Positions 37,101 to 49,437 of a stretch of DNA of 64,000 nt are shown one piece after another. Positions within the stretch are counted from its first letter, which is position 1; each line of letters opens with the position of its first letter. The notes beneath the pieces were generated by a model. It saw only the letters and a program-made list of their open reading frames with translations. It was not told the origin of the DNA and ran no database searches. The position numbers and the translations under genes are program-made. Origin of the DNA: Glossina fuscipes (lineage: Eukaryota > Arthropoda > Insecta > Diptera > Glossinidae). The DNA lies in contig NW_023998455.1 in the NCBI RefSeq assembly GCF_014805625.2, forward strand, positions 431,106 to 495,105, given 5' to 3'.

Positions 37101-40100
37101 AGAAGAATTTCAGTATAACTCATAACTAGTGGTGGTGAACTACCTGCCTTTCACTTCGCTTCTTCAGCCTGGACATACAAGAATCCCTCCACTGCTGGAC
37201 GCTTAAATTGCTATTATTGCGAACGGCCGCTGAAGTTTTATGCGCTATGCCAGCCTAAAAGGAAAGTTCCCTCTGGCGTTCGGATACGCAAAAGTCACTC
37301 AGCTCAAATTAAATCGAAAGACTTATGATTGACCGCAAACTCCAGCAGATCCGTGTGTATACTTTGCAAGTTCTGCTAAGCTTTAGTGTAAGACTGTTGA
37401 TTTCATCAGCATGGTTGACAGTATGAAACGATTATTTTTCATTTCGCTCTTATCATTGATTACCGTTACAAACAATGACACGTCTCAACGGGATACCTTT
37501 TCTTTTAGTTTTCTTAAACTTCCATATGCTTCACAAGTTAATTGAACGTTACAAGTTCACGTGCATTTCTCAAAAGCCATAAGTCACCCTTATAAAGTCA
37601 CTCGTACTTAAGAAATATTATCAACGTCTTGTAAGACGTCTTGCCCATTCATAAGCAATATGTTTATGCTTGCAGTTTTCAAATTCATTCAATGGAACCT
37701 TTAGTTACTGGTGCTTAAGATCATTATCTGCGCTTTTTTCTTTCACTATTTACTCTATTGTACGTTACTTTTTTTTTTTTTTTTGGAAAATATTATTTTT
37801 TTTTTAATGCATTTGACGTGAACTTTAAAACTCACCACCACAACAACGGAGTCTATGTCAACTAAAGAAAAACTTGCAAATCTCCGGCTTATATAAACAA
37901 GTCTTTACCCGATTTCTTTTCAAGTTAGAGTTAGGATAGTATTCTAAAAAGCTCGCATAATGTAATGCTAAGTGTAAGTATGATCGTACAAACTATATTC
38001 CTGTACACGGGAATTTTTCATAAAACCGGGTTTTGTTTTATTTTTGTTGTTGTTTTTTTCTGTTTTTCTGTTAAACTTATAAGAAAACAAAGAACAGATG
38101 TCGTTATATATATATATATATATATATGTGTATAACATTATCAACACCACCATATTGCACCCTTTAAAATAACCTTAAGACATTTGAATAAAAAACCGTT
38201 GTGGAAAACTCTGCACCCACCATAGGTAGTAATGTAAAACTAATATACGTTACTTCTCTATAATATAATAATTGTAAATATTTTTGTTTAATTGTCTGGT
38301 ATTTAGCGAGAAAAGAAAATAAAAGCATAGAATTGCTTGCGGAGGGATAGGAATAGTAACTGATGAGTATGAGCACATTATGGAATGTGCCTTCACAGAT
38401 CAAAGAGCACAATAATGTCCCAAGCATATACTGGCATGTGCTTATACTACATGTGTCAGTGAAACCGAAAACGAACGGGGTGGAAGAATGTACGCTTTAC
38501 TGCGATCGTTGCAATCTGAAAAGAATTATAGAGGCAGATAGAGTGAGAAGGGAAGAGAAAAAGAGCAAGATAATATTAAAGAATGCATAGAGCACGAGCT
38601 GCTTGTCAAAGCATTGCAGATACAGTAAATAATTTACTTTACAAGTGTTGTGCATGCTTTATAGGCCAACAGCCTAGAACTATAACTAAATATATGTTAT
38701 GGTCAAGTGAGCTTAAAATCCGTTAAAAACTTTTTAAATCGATTTTCTTGTGTTTTTTTTTTTTTTGTGTCGTTTTCTAAATTAAAAAACAAAGTTTTCC
38801 ATTTTTCACATTTCTCTTTAAAGAGAAAATGTTTTCATCTCTGAATTCTTATCTTTATTAGACATCGGAGATGATTTTCATGCCCACTTCCCTCGCTATC
38901 TGGTGTTTTTTTCGAGAAATATTGAACAAACCGTGTTTCCATCAAAGTCCTTTTTCCTCTCTAACGGAGCTGGGTGCGGAAAATCGGGTTTTGTCTAGCG
39001 TTAGCATTTGTTATATTTATATTTATACTTATATTTATGTTTCATACAACTTTACCTTATATTATTAGGGACGGTTTTCGTTCGTTGAATTCGATCGCTT
39101 ATATATACTGTGTAAACTTTGTAGGTTTTGCGAACTTGTGTTGTTAGCCTTAGAATCATATAAGGTTTTGATGATAGGTATTTCAGCACTAAGTTGCTAG
39201 AAGTTTCCGCCGACTGTTTATCACAGATTTTGAGATTGAAGGAACTATGTTGTCTAGAAAGCACAGAGCAAAAAGACGGGAAATTAAAGAGAGAGGATGT
39301 AAATATGCCTGTTCAAGGAAGAGATTGAGAGCAAGAAAAATATTTCCCGGAATCTGGAAAGACATGTGGTCTATGCTGAACAGGAAAGAGTTGAATTGGT
39401 TGGAAATGGACTACGACATTCAAAGCTAGCTAGGAAAGGCCTAGGAAAGAAAAAAGTTGCCTAAGAAAAACCAAGATTGGCCACGGCTGTCCACGAGAAA
39501 ACTCTATATATCCAATACCGTTAATTGAGAGAAGATTGCCCTTAGAACAAACATTATATACTGGAATGTTGTCGGCGAAACCTTCAGCTCCTGAAACGAA
39601 ATAAGACTGCTCTTAGAATAAGTTTAATATGATGGGATATTTGCTGAATCTTGTTAGAATAGGTCCCGGTATACTGAGAGGAAATAAGATTAGTCTTAGA
39701 ACTTAGAAGACCTAATCGCAGAATGTACCAGGAAAGTGCTAGTTAAGCTAATAAATATCTAGGCTGACTTAGAGAGACCAATATTCACGTATAGAAGGTT
39801 AGGCTTAGTAATCCGAGAAGCAAAAAGTCCAAATAGCTAAGCCAAAGATAACACATATGTAACATTTACGTTCCGAGCCGTCTGCATTGGCAGGCAAAGC
39901 ATGCGTACTCCCAAGTTCGATTTATAAAGTTTAGTTTTCCGTCTTCATTATTTCGCCGTACAATACACTTCCAATAAATCACGTTGGACAACGGAATGAA
40001 CAAACGAAAAAAACAACAACAAAAATTTACTTCTCAGGACACCTGACACCTGTACCTTACAAAGGTAATTAAAATGAAATTTATTTCTTAGGCCACCTTA

Positions 40101-40690
40101 AGCATAGAAAACCTCAACCTGAAAGAAAATCTAAGTTGATTTCTTATGTCGGTCTTTATTTTAAGTTTAATGCAAAGAGAAAATTGAGTTGTTTTTTTTT
40201 TTTTGGATCGAAAAAAGAAATTAAACTTTAATTTTTATTTTTATAGAAATTCTTTATTCACTTCAGTGCTCTATTGCCATCGTTGGCTCTTAGCCTAATT
40301 ATTAAAAGTTCTTTTCAAAATTGCAACAACAACAGCAACAACAACAGCAGAAAAAGCAAAATATTTTCCTCCAATTTAAGTTCCGGGTGTCTATTACTTA
40401 CTAATTATCTATTTCCCTCCACTAAACTTTATAAATATATACATGCAAAATATACTATAACGACAACGATAACAACAACAACAATATCATATACTAAAAG
40501 TTTTATTTGCAATTAAACTGCAGCAACTGCGCCAGCCATCTCATAACTATTATTAGTAGAAGAACAAGAAAATAAACAACACTTCACTATTATCTTTCTT
40601 ATAGGCATTACTAAGCTAAGCAATTTCTTAACTTTTATCCTCTCTTTACAGTTATGTAGTCAACAACAATGCCAGTATTATGATTATTGT
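37101..40690. other. Non-coding stretch, no gene seen
   Basis: AT-rich, with poly-T at 37769-37784, TA at 38105-38126 and CAA-type tracts at 40322-40350. Short open frames show no domain. Confidence 0.5.
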
Positions 40691-40693
40691 TAT

Positions 40694-40719
40694 TAACGTA
40701 CGTACGTACGTACATACGT
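40694..40719. repeat. ACGT tetranucleotide microsatellite
   Basis: Four near-perfect copies of the self-complementary tetramer acgt followed by acatacgt. It is small but unusual in composition. Confidence 0.8.
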
Positions 40720-40807
40720 CTATTCAAACGTATTATTTTATGCAGATTTTTACAATGAAAGTCTGATTGTCTTTAATAATCTTAAGCTTCTCTCCCGCAC
40801 TCACCGC

Positions 40808-40829
40808 TCTCTCTCTCTCTCTCTCTCTT
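40808..40829. repeat. TC microsatellite
   Basis: Pure CT dinucleotide run, the pyrimidine strand of a GAGA-type tract. No functional sign. Confidence 0.85.
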
Positions 40830-41492
40830 TCTTTTTCCGTGTAGCAAAGAACATAAGAAACTTTCTTCATAATCATAAAAAAATCTCGCATATATTGTTA
40901 AAATTATTCTTTCTATATAGTTTCTTATGTTTAAGCCATCGAGACTGGTACAGTCATTAAACGTTGTTTTGTATTACAATGTTGTTCTTTAGAAATATAA
41001 ATTTTATGCTCTTTACACTGTATGTTTGCAATAAGTTTTTAAATAAAATTAACAGTCAATTTTCCTTCATATTAACCAATGCTGGCTTCATTATTATAAT
41101 ATTATTATCTTTACCTCAACTCAGTAAAAAATCGATTCTCTCGGGTAAATTCATTCTTCTATGTATGTAAGAAATTTTAAATAAATGAATTTTCTATACT
41201 CCTGCTGCATAATGAGCATTAATTCATCAAATCGTTTGTACATCAGCTAAGACAAAAAACGTTAGCTGACGTTCTGTGAAGGAGCCTGACAAAGATAAAC
41301 ATTCAAGTCAACATTCGTGCAATATGATCTCTTGTCGCACCGCCCTTCCATTGGTGCTTTGAATGCATAAGGATCGACCACTCTTGTTGTTCTAGGCTAT
41401 AGAATGCCAAGTAACGTCCGCTGGATAGAGCGTCTGGGGGAAATATTTTCAAACACAATTAATGACTTATATGTTTTAAAGATGTGTGAGTA

Positions 41493-42155
41493 GCGTTGCA
41501 TTGCAGCGGAAGCACTTATTCACCCCGCCGATATTTGGTCAAGATTAGTGCACGATTTTCATGTGCTCTTGAGTGGAAGGTCCCAAGTCTTGATTAGTGA
41601 CTCTCCTAAAAAATATTTTGTTCATCAACTGAGTCGTTTAATGAGACTAGTGGACCTTTTTCCCTTCCTCACACGCTGTTTATGTACACACTTATACACA
41701 CTAGGACTTCTTGTTCTACAATCGCACTGCCCTTCTTTGAACAATGTATCTGAGCTATGTGGGAGTTCGCATTGTAATGATAAAGAATGGCCCAATGGCA
41801 CATATTTTTTTTCCTTACTTCACCAAAGATTTTCCGTAAATGTGCTTAATTCACTGATTGGTCGTTTCACGCTTCTTCAAAGATACTTTGGTAGCCACTT
41901 GGGCACTGTCTCCGAAAGAAATGGCTAGCTTATCTAGGAAGTTGAGCGGCTTCAAGCTCGAAATGAGGAGAGGCAACGGCGCCGAGGAAGATATGAAGGC
42001 CAGGCTTTGTTTCTGCGAAATTCGTGTTCTGGACTGCTCGAGCAAATTAATTCCCTGCAACCTTCTTGTTGTTCAGTATTTTTAAATAACATCATCTTAA
42101 TGAACATAATAAGGACACACGGCGCACAGTCAGCGAAGCGTTCTTTGAGTCACTG
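41493..42155 (+). other. Less AT-rich segment with overlapping open frames, unidentified
   Basis: Base composition is visibly less AT-rich than around it. One frame is open for about 145 codons (41493-41930). Another runs from about 41937 to 42155 and begins EVERLQARNEERQRRRGRYE, which looks coiled-coil-like. I recognise no family, and the minus strand is also partly open. It could be a decayed gene, a fragment of a mobile element or chance. Confidence 0.25.
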
Positions 42156-43490
42156 AGTTTATAAAGTAAAATGCGTGCCTTTACTTGCTCTCGTTAAAAA
42201 TCAAATAAGTTTAGTTTTTCATTTGACAAGTCTTTTAAGTTTTGGTAAAAATATTTCGTAATAACCTTAGCATAAATATAAAATTATAACAATAAAATAC
42301 AGTAAACAGGAAAATAGCACCAAAGAAAGTATTGAGGCATAAAGTCCAGGTGTGCAGTAAGTTACGGCACGCATCGTCATCACATAACAATTAAGTGCCC
42401 ATAACCATAAAAGTAAATATGAAAACAAAAAAAAAACAAAAAGCAAAATTACTCGCCATCTCGTATAATCGGTAATCGCACTTACTAAATGTATGCAAGT
42501 GTGTGAGTAAATTCCAAGTAGAATTTAAATTCCCTTACTATTGTGGATACAAAATGCTATTAAGGATGGTGAGGTTTCTCCTTTTTTTTTTCAAAACCTC
42601 ACAATAAATACTTATCAAATCAAAACTTTTGATATATACATATGTATATATGTATAAATATATATATATTTTTTTTAAAACATTTTCAACAAATTTGTTT
42701 TTATGTAAACTTTTATTATAAAAATTTATTAATTAATAAAAAAAAAAAAAAAAAAAAAAAAACAAATTAAAAATTATAAAGAAAAATAATTATTCATTTT
42801 TCCCTTTTTTTTCTCTTTTTTCTTCGATTTTCTTTACAGGAGGATTAACAATGGACGGCAGAGATAAATAACGCTTTGTTGTGGTAAATTTTTTAATCTC
42901 ACGTTTCTAGTAACCTAGCTCTCTTGAAATGCAAAGCATATATCACCTAAACATTCCGTGTTATAACTAATGATTATTCGATTCATCAACAAAAAAAAAA
43001 AAAAAACCGAAGAAAATTCCAACATTTGGCCATGCATTCGCATATGGTATTACTCTGTAATGGAATGAATGCTACTTCCTTCTCGCTTATAAAAGTAATA
43101 TTCAATTTGAAACGTGATGGTGGTGGTTGAAAAAAAAATAAAATTATTTCATCATCAATAGTGGCATCGATAATTATTGCAACAGTTATAAGAGGGTTCA
43201 TTGTTTCCATTCATTATATGCCTTAAAGCTGATCTTTTCTCTAACTTCATACATAGCTTAGCTTTTTTCATACAATGAAAACGTATCCAGATCATCAAAG
43301 AATTATGATCGCATTGTAAGCGTATATTTTGCTCATAGTGCCCGGCCTTATGAAAGGATGAAAGTTAATGAGCAGTGAGTTTGATATTCTAAAGTGACAT
43401 ATAGGCGATTGGTCTGGTTCACATGATCGAATATATAAGCGGAGAGTAATAATTGAAAAAAAATTTTCCGGTACAAGTTGATCGCAGCAA
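42156..43490. other. Non-coding stretch
   Basis: Contains a long poly-A run (42740-42762) and TA/TG-type runs near 42630-42670. An isolated splice-acceptor-like sequence ends at 42839 (see separate entry). Confidence 0.5.
42840..42883 (+). other. Candidate small non-coding exon
   Basis: A long pyrimidine tract ending tttctttacag is followed by 44 bases and then gtaaat, a passable donor. The 44 bases contain a 6-codon open frame (ATG to TAA). It could be a 5' UTR exon of pros or simply chance in T-rich DNA. Only the splice-like signals support it. Confidence 0.2.
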
Positions 43491-43498
43491 TGTAGTGC

Positions 43499-43855
43499 AC
43501 ACAGATACGGCAAAGTGTCCCTTCGGTATCAAATCCAATTAATAATTTCAAAATGGTTTCGTGGGCGTACGTAGATGGATAGCTTTTACAAATTTATTTG
43601 CTGTACGGCCCACATAGACATAGTGAAGTATCCCTGCGATATAGAAGTCGCTTAATGATTTGAAAATGGATTAGACGACGTACATCATAGATGGATAGAT
43701 TCTGAAAACTCTCTTAGTTTATAGTATACATAGGCACAGCGAAATGTCCCTTCAATATCTGGCCCAATCTACGGTTTGAAGACTGTTCGTTGAATGTACA
43801 TGAATGGATAGATTTTGTGAATTCATTTGCCTTCACGTCTGTGGTAAAGGTTTTT
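43499..43855. repeat. Minisatellite, about 115-bp unit, three copies
   Basis: Units begin cacagatacgg (43499), cacatagacat (43611) and acataggcac (43728). Each carries a (a/t)agtgtccct-type block, a tttgaaaatgg-type block and gatggatagatt/gatggatagctt. Copies are diverged. Confidence 0.7.
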
Positions 43856-44194
43856 TGGCCTTTTTGGATAATAGATATTTTTTCTATCTTTCACTATTAG
43901 ATAAGATATTCTTCTCTCTGTCAGATAATATTTGCTAGTGCACACATTCTGTGACTTTGGGATGTTGTTTCAGATTCCAAGTCACATCACTCCATGTCGC
44001 GATTTGTTGTTGAAATTTCGACGGCAACAAATATTGAAAAAGTCCTGGAGTCGCTTGAAATACATTCGCAAATCTACTTTCATTGGAAACAGCCTCATCT
44101 ACGGTCATACGTGCAGTAATCGAATAATTGAAACAAATGTAAAAACAAAGCAAGTAAAAAGACTACATAAATACCCTGCAGCACTCTACAATTG

Positions 44195-44515
44195 TTCATA
44201 TAACGACAGTTCAAAGTAAAGCGTTATTTGAGGAGTGATCCAAAAACTTGTCCCATTCGAAGTGTTTTCAATAGCGTTCATAGCTGAGACAAAATACGTC
44301 GCCGTACCACACATCATAAAAGTATCTTAAAAATCGCGGTCTCCAAGTTGACCACAACATAACAAGAAGACAAACGGACAGCTAAACTTAGATCAGAATC
44401 ACTTCTTGAATCAATCGGTATAGCAAGATTTGAGTCTATCACAAGTCCTTCCGAATGTTGTATACATTCCCTAGCACGACAAGTTGTGTAGGGTGTTTTC
44501 AAAGAAAATATTATA
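44195..44515 (-). repeat. Dispersed repeat copy (family D1), reverse orientation
   Basis: Carries ttcatataacgacagttcaa, ttcaatagcgttcatag, ttaaaaatcgcggtc, agacaaacggacagctaaac and gatcagaatcacttcttgaa, in reversed family order. Confidence 0.7.
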
Positions 44516-44704
44516 TTCAAATTGCTTTCCTCGATAATTGATGATCTGCAGAAGAATAATGTTAAACTTGAGAATTTATTTAAAGCAACTAAGCGATCAA
44601 AAAGGCAGCTGCAACAGGATGACCATACTCTCCGACGGATTGTTGACAAAAGTTCATCTCAAAGTGGTTATAGTTTTCATGCTTATAATTTTTCTATATT
44701 CTAA
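44495..44704 (+). other. Short unidentified open frame
   Basis: An open frame next to the reversed repeat reads IIDDLQKNNVKLENLF and then KRQLQQDDHTLRRIVDK, with a protein-like mix of charged residues. No ATG is placed well, no splice sites are convincing and I recognise no family. It may be a decayed exon or chance. Confidence 0.2.
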
Positions 44705-44814
44705 ACATGTTTTTTTTAGTAAACAATCACTTAGGGGATGTTCCTTATTCATGGGTTTATTCATAGTGATGGGAGAAGAAAGAGGTGAGAAAAGCGAAAG
44801 AGATAGATATGTGA

Positions 44815-44950
44815 CGGTCAACCTTACCGACTAATGTAATATAACTGTAACCATGTATGGTCAAACCACATTGAGGCTTAAATCGGGGACTGCCAACTTA
44901 GTGATCGCGTCTCGTATCTAATCAGCCCTGAGGCAGCCTATGTGAGCAAT
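44815..44950 (-). repeat. Isolated tRNA-like (SINE-type) copy
   Basis: Shares accttaccgact, gtatggtcaaaccacattgag and ggcttaaatcggggac with the array at 1.7-2.3 kb. It has the same minus-strand box A and box B layout. Diverged copy. Confidence 0.55.
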
Positions 44951-45595
44951 CCGCACCTAAATTCTATGTCTTTAATTATTCTAAACTTCTGAGACTTTAC
45001 GCATCTATTTCTTGATACTAATGGTTTTGAATTAAACGTCAATTCCCCAGAAGCCTGAATAGGTTCTAAGCGCCTAACAATTATTTCTTTCCTTCTCTCT
45101 TCTTATTATATTAATAAAAACAACCGTCTTCTTTTCCTTCTGTGCTTGCATGTGAATATCTGTATACGTGTGTGTCTAATTTCTTCAGAATATTATGCAA
45201 AACAATATAACATCCTTGCGTATCATGTTTGTAATGAGTTTTATAATTAGTTTTTTTTTTTTTTTTTATTATAGTTTTTCGCTTCGAAATGCACGCCTGC
45301 CCTAAAAAATTGTGTTCTACTTTCTACTCCGTCAAGCAACTAAAATGTTCTTTATTCATCTTTAGCTTTTGTTTGCGTCTATTTGTTTTTTCCGCCTATC
45401 TCTTGTGGTTTCTGCGATATTCCAAGTACCCCTGAGACGTTTCACTTAAGCCGTTTAGCTTATAAGCCTTAGGAAATGCTTTCTCTCTCTCTCTCTACAT
45501 TCCACACCACAGTAGTTTTTTCTTGATTTCTCTTTCTCTTTTCTTTTTTTATTAGAGTTTCTCTAAATCTTCTTATTGAAGATCCGTTTTTCCTT
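44951..45595. other. Non-coding stretch, no gene seen
   Basis: AT-rich and T-rich with a poly-T run near 45252-45267. Nothing recognisable. Confidence 0.6.
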
Positions 45596-45599
45596 CATG

Positions 45600-46440
45600 C
45601 TTATACCCCACATCACTTGTGGTACAGGGCATATTAAATTAATGCGGATGTATGTAACATGCAGATGGACTTAAGATAGACTTACCTTTTATTATACCGA
45701 TCGGTTCAGAATCACTTTTTGACTTCAACTTGTGTCTCCTTTTTGTCCGTCTGTCCGCCTTGATTTCTTAAGCTCAATCTTCAGGTCGTAATTTTCACGA
45801 TAATTTGATGAAATTCGGTACGCCGACCTACTTTGGCCCAAGGGTGGTACGAGACGAGTCACTTTGTCGCCCAATTGCCGTATTACGCCTTATTTTAAAT
45901 TTCGTTATATGAATAACTGTAGGATATGTAGGGTTGTATGATGTTGGGATCTTTAATGGTAGGTCGTGGGCCATTGCTGTGCTTGTACTTCTTTTCAGTA
46001 TTCATAGAATATTTTTACATCCTGCACTACTTGTGTGTCGGTTTGCTTGAACGTGCGCGACACCCGGAAGGACTTGAGGTAGATTCACTTTTTAGTATAC
46101 CGATGGATTCAGAATCAATTCTTGAATTGTTCTAAGCTTACCTGTCCGTCTGTTTGCCTTTTTCTCTTGTGTTCAACCTACCGGTCGCCATTCTTGAAAA
46201 ATTTTGATGAAATTTGGTACACTGATGTCTTTTGAAAATAGTTCAGATAGGAGCAAATTTTCAACCATCCCCCATACAACGCCTTACTTTGGAAAGTCGT
46301 TATTTGAATAACTGTGTGTTGGTGTAAGATATTTCATGGTGTTTTAGGACAACTTAATTTACATCATACATGCGGAATGTAGTGAATTTAATGGTCAGCC
46401 GTGGCCTACTATAGTATTTTCACTTATTTTTACTGACACG
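45600..46440 (+). repeat. Two dispersed repeat copies in tandem (family D1)
   Basis: Copy one (about 45600-45950) has cacttgtggtacagggcata, taccgatcggttcagaatca, ttgtccgtctgtccgcc, gatgaaattcggtacgccga and cgttatatgaataactgtag. Copy two (about 46010-46430) has acttgtgtgtcgg, cacccggaaggacttgag, ctgtccgtctgtttgcc, gatgaaatttggtacactga and gtcgttatttgaataactg. Head-to-tail order. Confidence 0.75.
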
Positions 46441-47376
46441 ACTGAGGTGTTTTCAAACAGAGCCTACCATGAAATTTATTGCGTTCATTTGCCGTTTGCA
46501 AAAAATAAGCGGCTTTAGGCTCCAGCCTAGCCCAGAAACTAGGATCGTTCTGCTCATGTATCTGTTGTCTATGCAATTCAAGGCTAGCAGCTACAAGTTT
46601 TTCTTACTTTTAGGTTACTTTATTCCTCTCATTCCCTCCCTCTCGCTTTGACTGAAGCTCCCTCGCTGCTCTCCCCCTCGGCCGACCCGCTACTCTCCTT
46701 CTCTGTCGTTACTTCTTTCTTAGTTGGTATTTATTGTTATTTTATAAAATGCATTATATGTCCTTTGATTAAGCAGGTAAGCAATCAAGTAAACCGTTTT
46801 AACTGAAATTCGTGCTTATAGCTGCATAGAACAGTTGCATCTGGAATGTACTCTTATCCTATTGAATTTTCTTAGAGCAAGTATTTATTGACAATCGTTT
46901 GTTTCGCTCTCATGAAATGAAAAGAAAACTCACTATCAGCGATAAATTGCCGCCAAGTGCAAAAGCACATATCGCCATGTTGATTCGTTTTGTTGTTTCG
47001 TTTTTACTCCCCTATGATATATGAAACGATTTTCTTCCCCACACATAAATACATAATATATCGTTTGCTTTCACCAGTCATATCACATTTAATTTAGATA
47101 AAGTTGTTACAAGCAATACTTACTACCTACCACCATCGCTATCTTCTTTACCACATCGTAGATGCATAAGCGAGAAAAAGCTTTCAATTATGCCTAAATC
47201 TACTCCCATTGAAAGAACGATATCTCAAAATGGATTTGGAATTAAATCAAACTCATTCTCAGCATCTTAGAAGAGATAAAAAAAGAAAAAAAAAACAAAA
47301 ACAAAAAATCCCTTGCTGTGATAACATCTTTTAACGGTTTGTATTGCATTTGATTTTCTCTTTACTTTTGATTTCA
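46441..47376. other. Upstream of pros leader, no gene seen
   Basis: Non-coding. A moderately GC-rich CT block lies at 46625-46705. No TATA box or initiator could be assigned with confidence, although the pros promoter could lie here or further upstream. Confidence 0.4.
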
Positions 47377-47377
47377 G
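47340..47377 (+). promoter_or_regulatory. Candidate splice acceptor opening the pros leader exon
   Basis: A pyrimidine-rich stretch ending ctttacttttgatttcag is followed directly by agagact and then by the A/CAA-rich DNA that leads without a clear further acceptor to the pros start codon. A tiny upstream open frame (ATG AGC GCA TGA) begins just after it. This would make 47378 the 5' boundary of the large pros exon. No donor could be paired with it, so it remains a candidate. Confidence 0.35.
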
Positions 47378-49437
47378 AGAGACTATGAGCGCATGAAAAC
47401 AAAATAAGAAAAAAAAAAAAAAAAAAACGGAGAGAAAAATTTAAAACCAAAAAAAATTTCCAAAATTTAATTTTAAAGAAAATTGAAAAACAAAAACCAA
47501 AAAACCGAAATCCCCGATAAATCGAGAAAAGAAAAAAAACAGAAAAATTTAAATCAATGATTGAAAATTTGCAAAATTTTAAACAAACAAAATTTGACCA
47601 GAAAAAGAACATCAACAACAACATCAACAACAACAAAAACTTAAAAATTGAAATTCCAATTTAAATGCAAAAGACATTCGTATGTGTGTGGTGGTGGCTA
47701 AAAAATTTCAAACAAAATTTATTATTCGAAAACGGAAAAAACGTAAACGTCTTTATTTCGAAACGGAAGGCAAAAAGAAGAAGAAATTTTTTTAAACTAA
47801 ACGGCAACAACAACAACAGCAACAATAACAACAACAGTAACAACAACAACAACAACAAATTTGATATTGTGAATCAAAATTTTACAGTTTGGCGATATTA
47901 AAATTTCAATATATTCCGGTAATTATGATGAACACCAAGAACAAACAACCACAACAACAATAATAGCAAAAACAAGAATAACAATAAAGGACAACAGCAA
48001 CAACAAGAATAAGATTAACGCCAACCAAACAACATGTTAAAGCCTCTCTAACTGCATACCAGTAGAAAGGATTTTTATTGCACAAAGGATAAAACAAGAC
48101 ACACTCACTCACGCACACATACGCACACACGCGCACGTACTCGTACGTATATGCATATATATCCGTAGGCGAAGATTTTCTTAAAATCGAGTCAAAAGGA
48201 GAAATTTTTATAACTTAAACGTAACATGCATACACCGTAATGGAGAGATAGAGCAGAGCGTACGGTGTTTTGTATATTTTCATTCAAAAACTTAAGTCAA
48301 AAGCTGCCAAAAAAACTTGTAAAACGAGAGTAAACGAGAAGGCTACGAGAAGGTCCTCATTGTCTCGAAGTTGAAGAGAAATCACTAAAAAAAATTACGG
48401 CGAATTTAGGAAAGAAAAACGAAACAAAAAAATTCAACCCTCAAACCTAAAACACACCAACAAACGACCAATAATTCAACCCAACCCACAATACATTCAA
48501 AAAAAAAAAAACAACAACGACACCAACTATTGCATCTACATCTGCTCAGAGTTCTTAAACACTCACGCAAGCAGGGTGTCTCCATTATAATAACAACAGC
48601 ATTATACCCGCAACAGCAACAACAACAACAACAACAACGTTATTTATGAGACACTAACTAAGGTAAAGAGAAGAGTGTTGAGAAGAAGAAAAAAAACAAG
48701 AAGAGCAAGAGGCAGATGAAGTAGTAACGTGTAGAAAATTGCTCAAAAGTGGTAGTGAGTAGAGAATATATATCAATATATATATATATATACCCAACAC
48801 AATATCGTATCAACGTATGTGTATGTGCGTATTGAGTGTCAAACAAAGTAAGCGAAAAATTTGCGGAGAGTGTAAGAGTGTCTGTCGGTCGATGCAAGCA
48901 AATCTGTGGAGATTGTAAGAGTAATAAATATTCATTTCTTTTTTGCGTTTGTATGAAATCTGCACTTATGCGACGGCGACGGCTTATCTAACTTATTCAA
49001 AATACGTGGCGAGCGAATAGGCAAAGAATATATATATATATATATATAAATATATATGTATATATATGTATATATATGTTAACAATCATACTTATGCATA
49101 CAAGGTAATAAAGCAACCCGTATATATATTAGGTTATTCCATTTGCCCAACAACGTACAAAACTGACTATATTGAGTACAAACGGTAGACGCAGATGTGC
49201 ATGTGTGGGCAGCGTTAAAGCGAATCCGTTTCATTTTACTCTAAGTCGAATAGGAGAAAGGGCGGCGAAGTCTGGCTAAATAGTCTGACTGACTAAGTAA
49301 GAGCTAAGTATTAAGGGGAGAATTAATTAATTTCCCGTTAAATCTTTTATAATCGCCAACGGTAATTACAATCGAAAGGTCGTAAGCGTTTTAATAGCCA
49401 CGAACAGCTGTGATTTTCATTCAATTGGTGGCATCTT
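47378..49437 (+). other. pros: Probable pros 5' leader (UTR)
   Basis: About 2 kb of A-rich sequence full of CAA and CAG tracts (47609-47640, 47805-47860, 47950-48010, 48608-48640), a CA-rich patch (48099-48140) and a TA run (49029-49050). It lacks convincing acceptors near the start codon, so the leader is probably continuous with the coding exon, as I recall for Drosophila. Several short upstream ATGs occur. The true 5' end is not visible. Confidence 0.45.
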
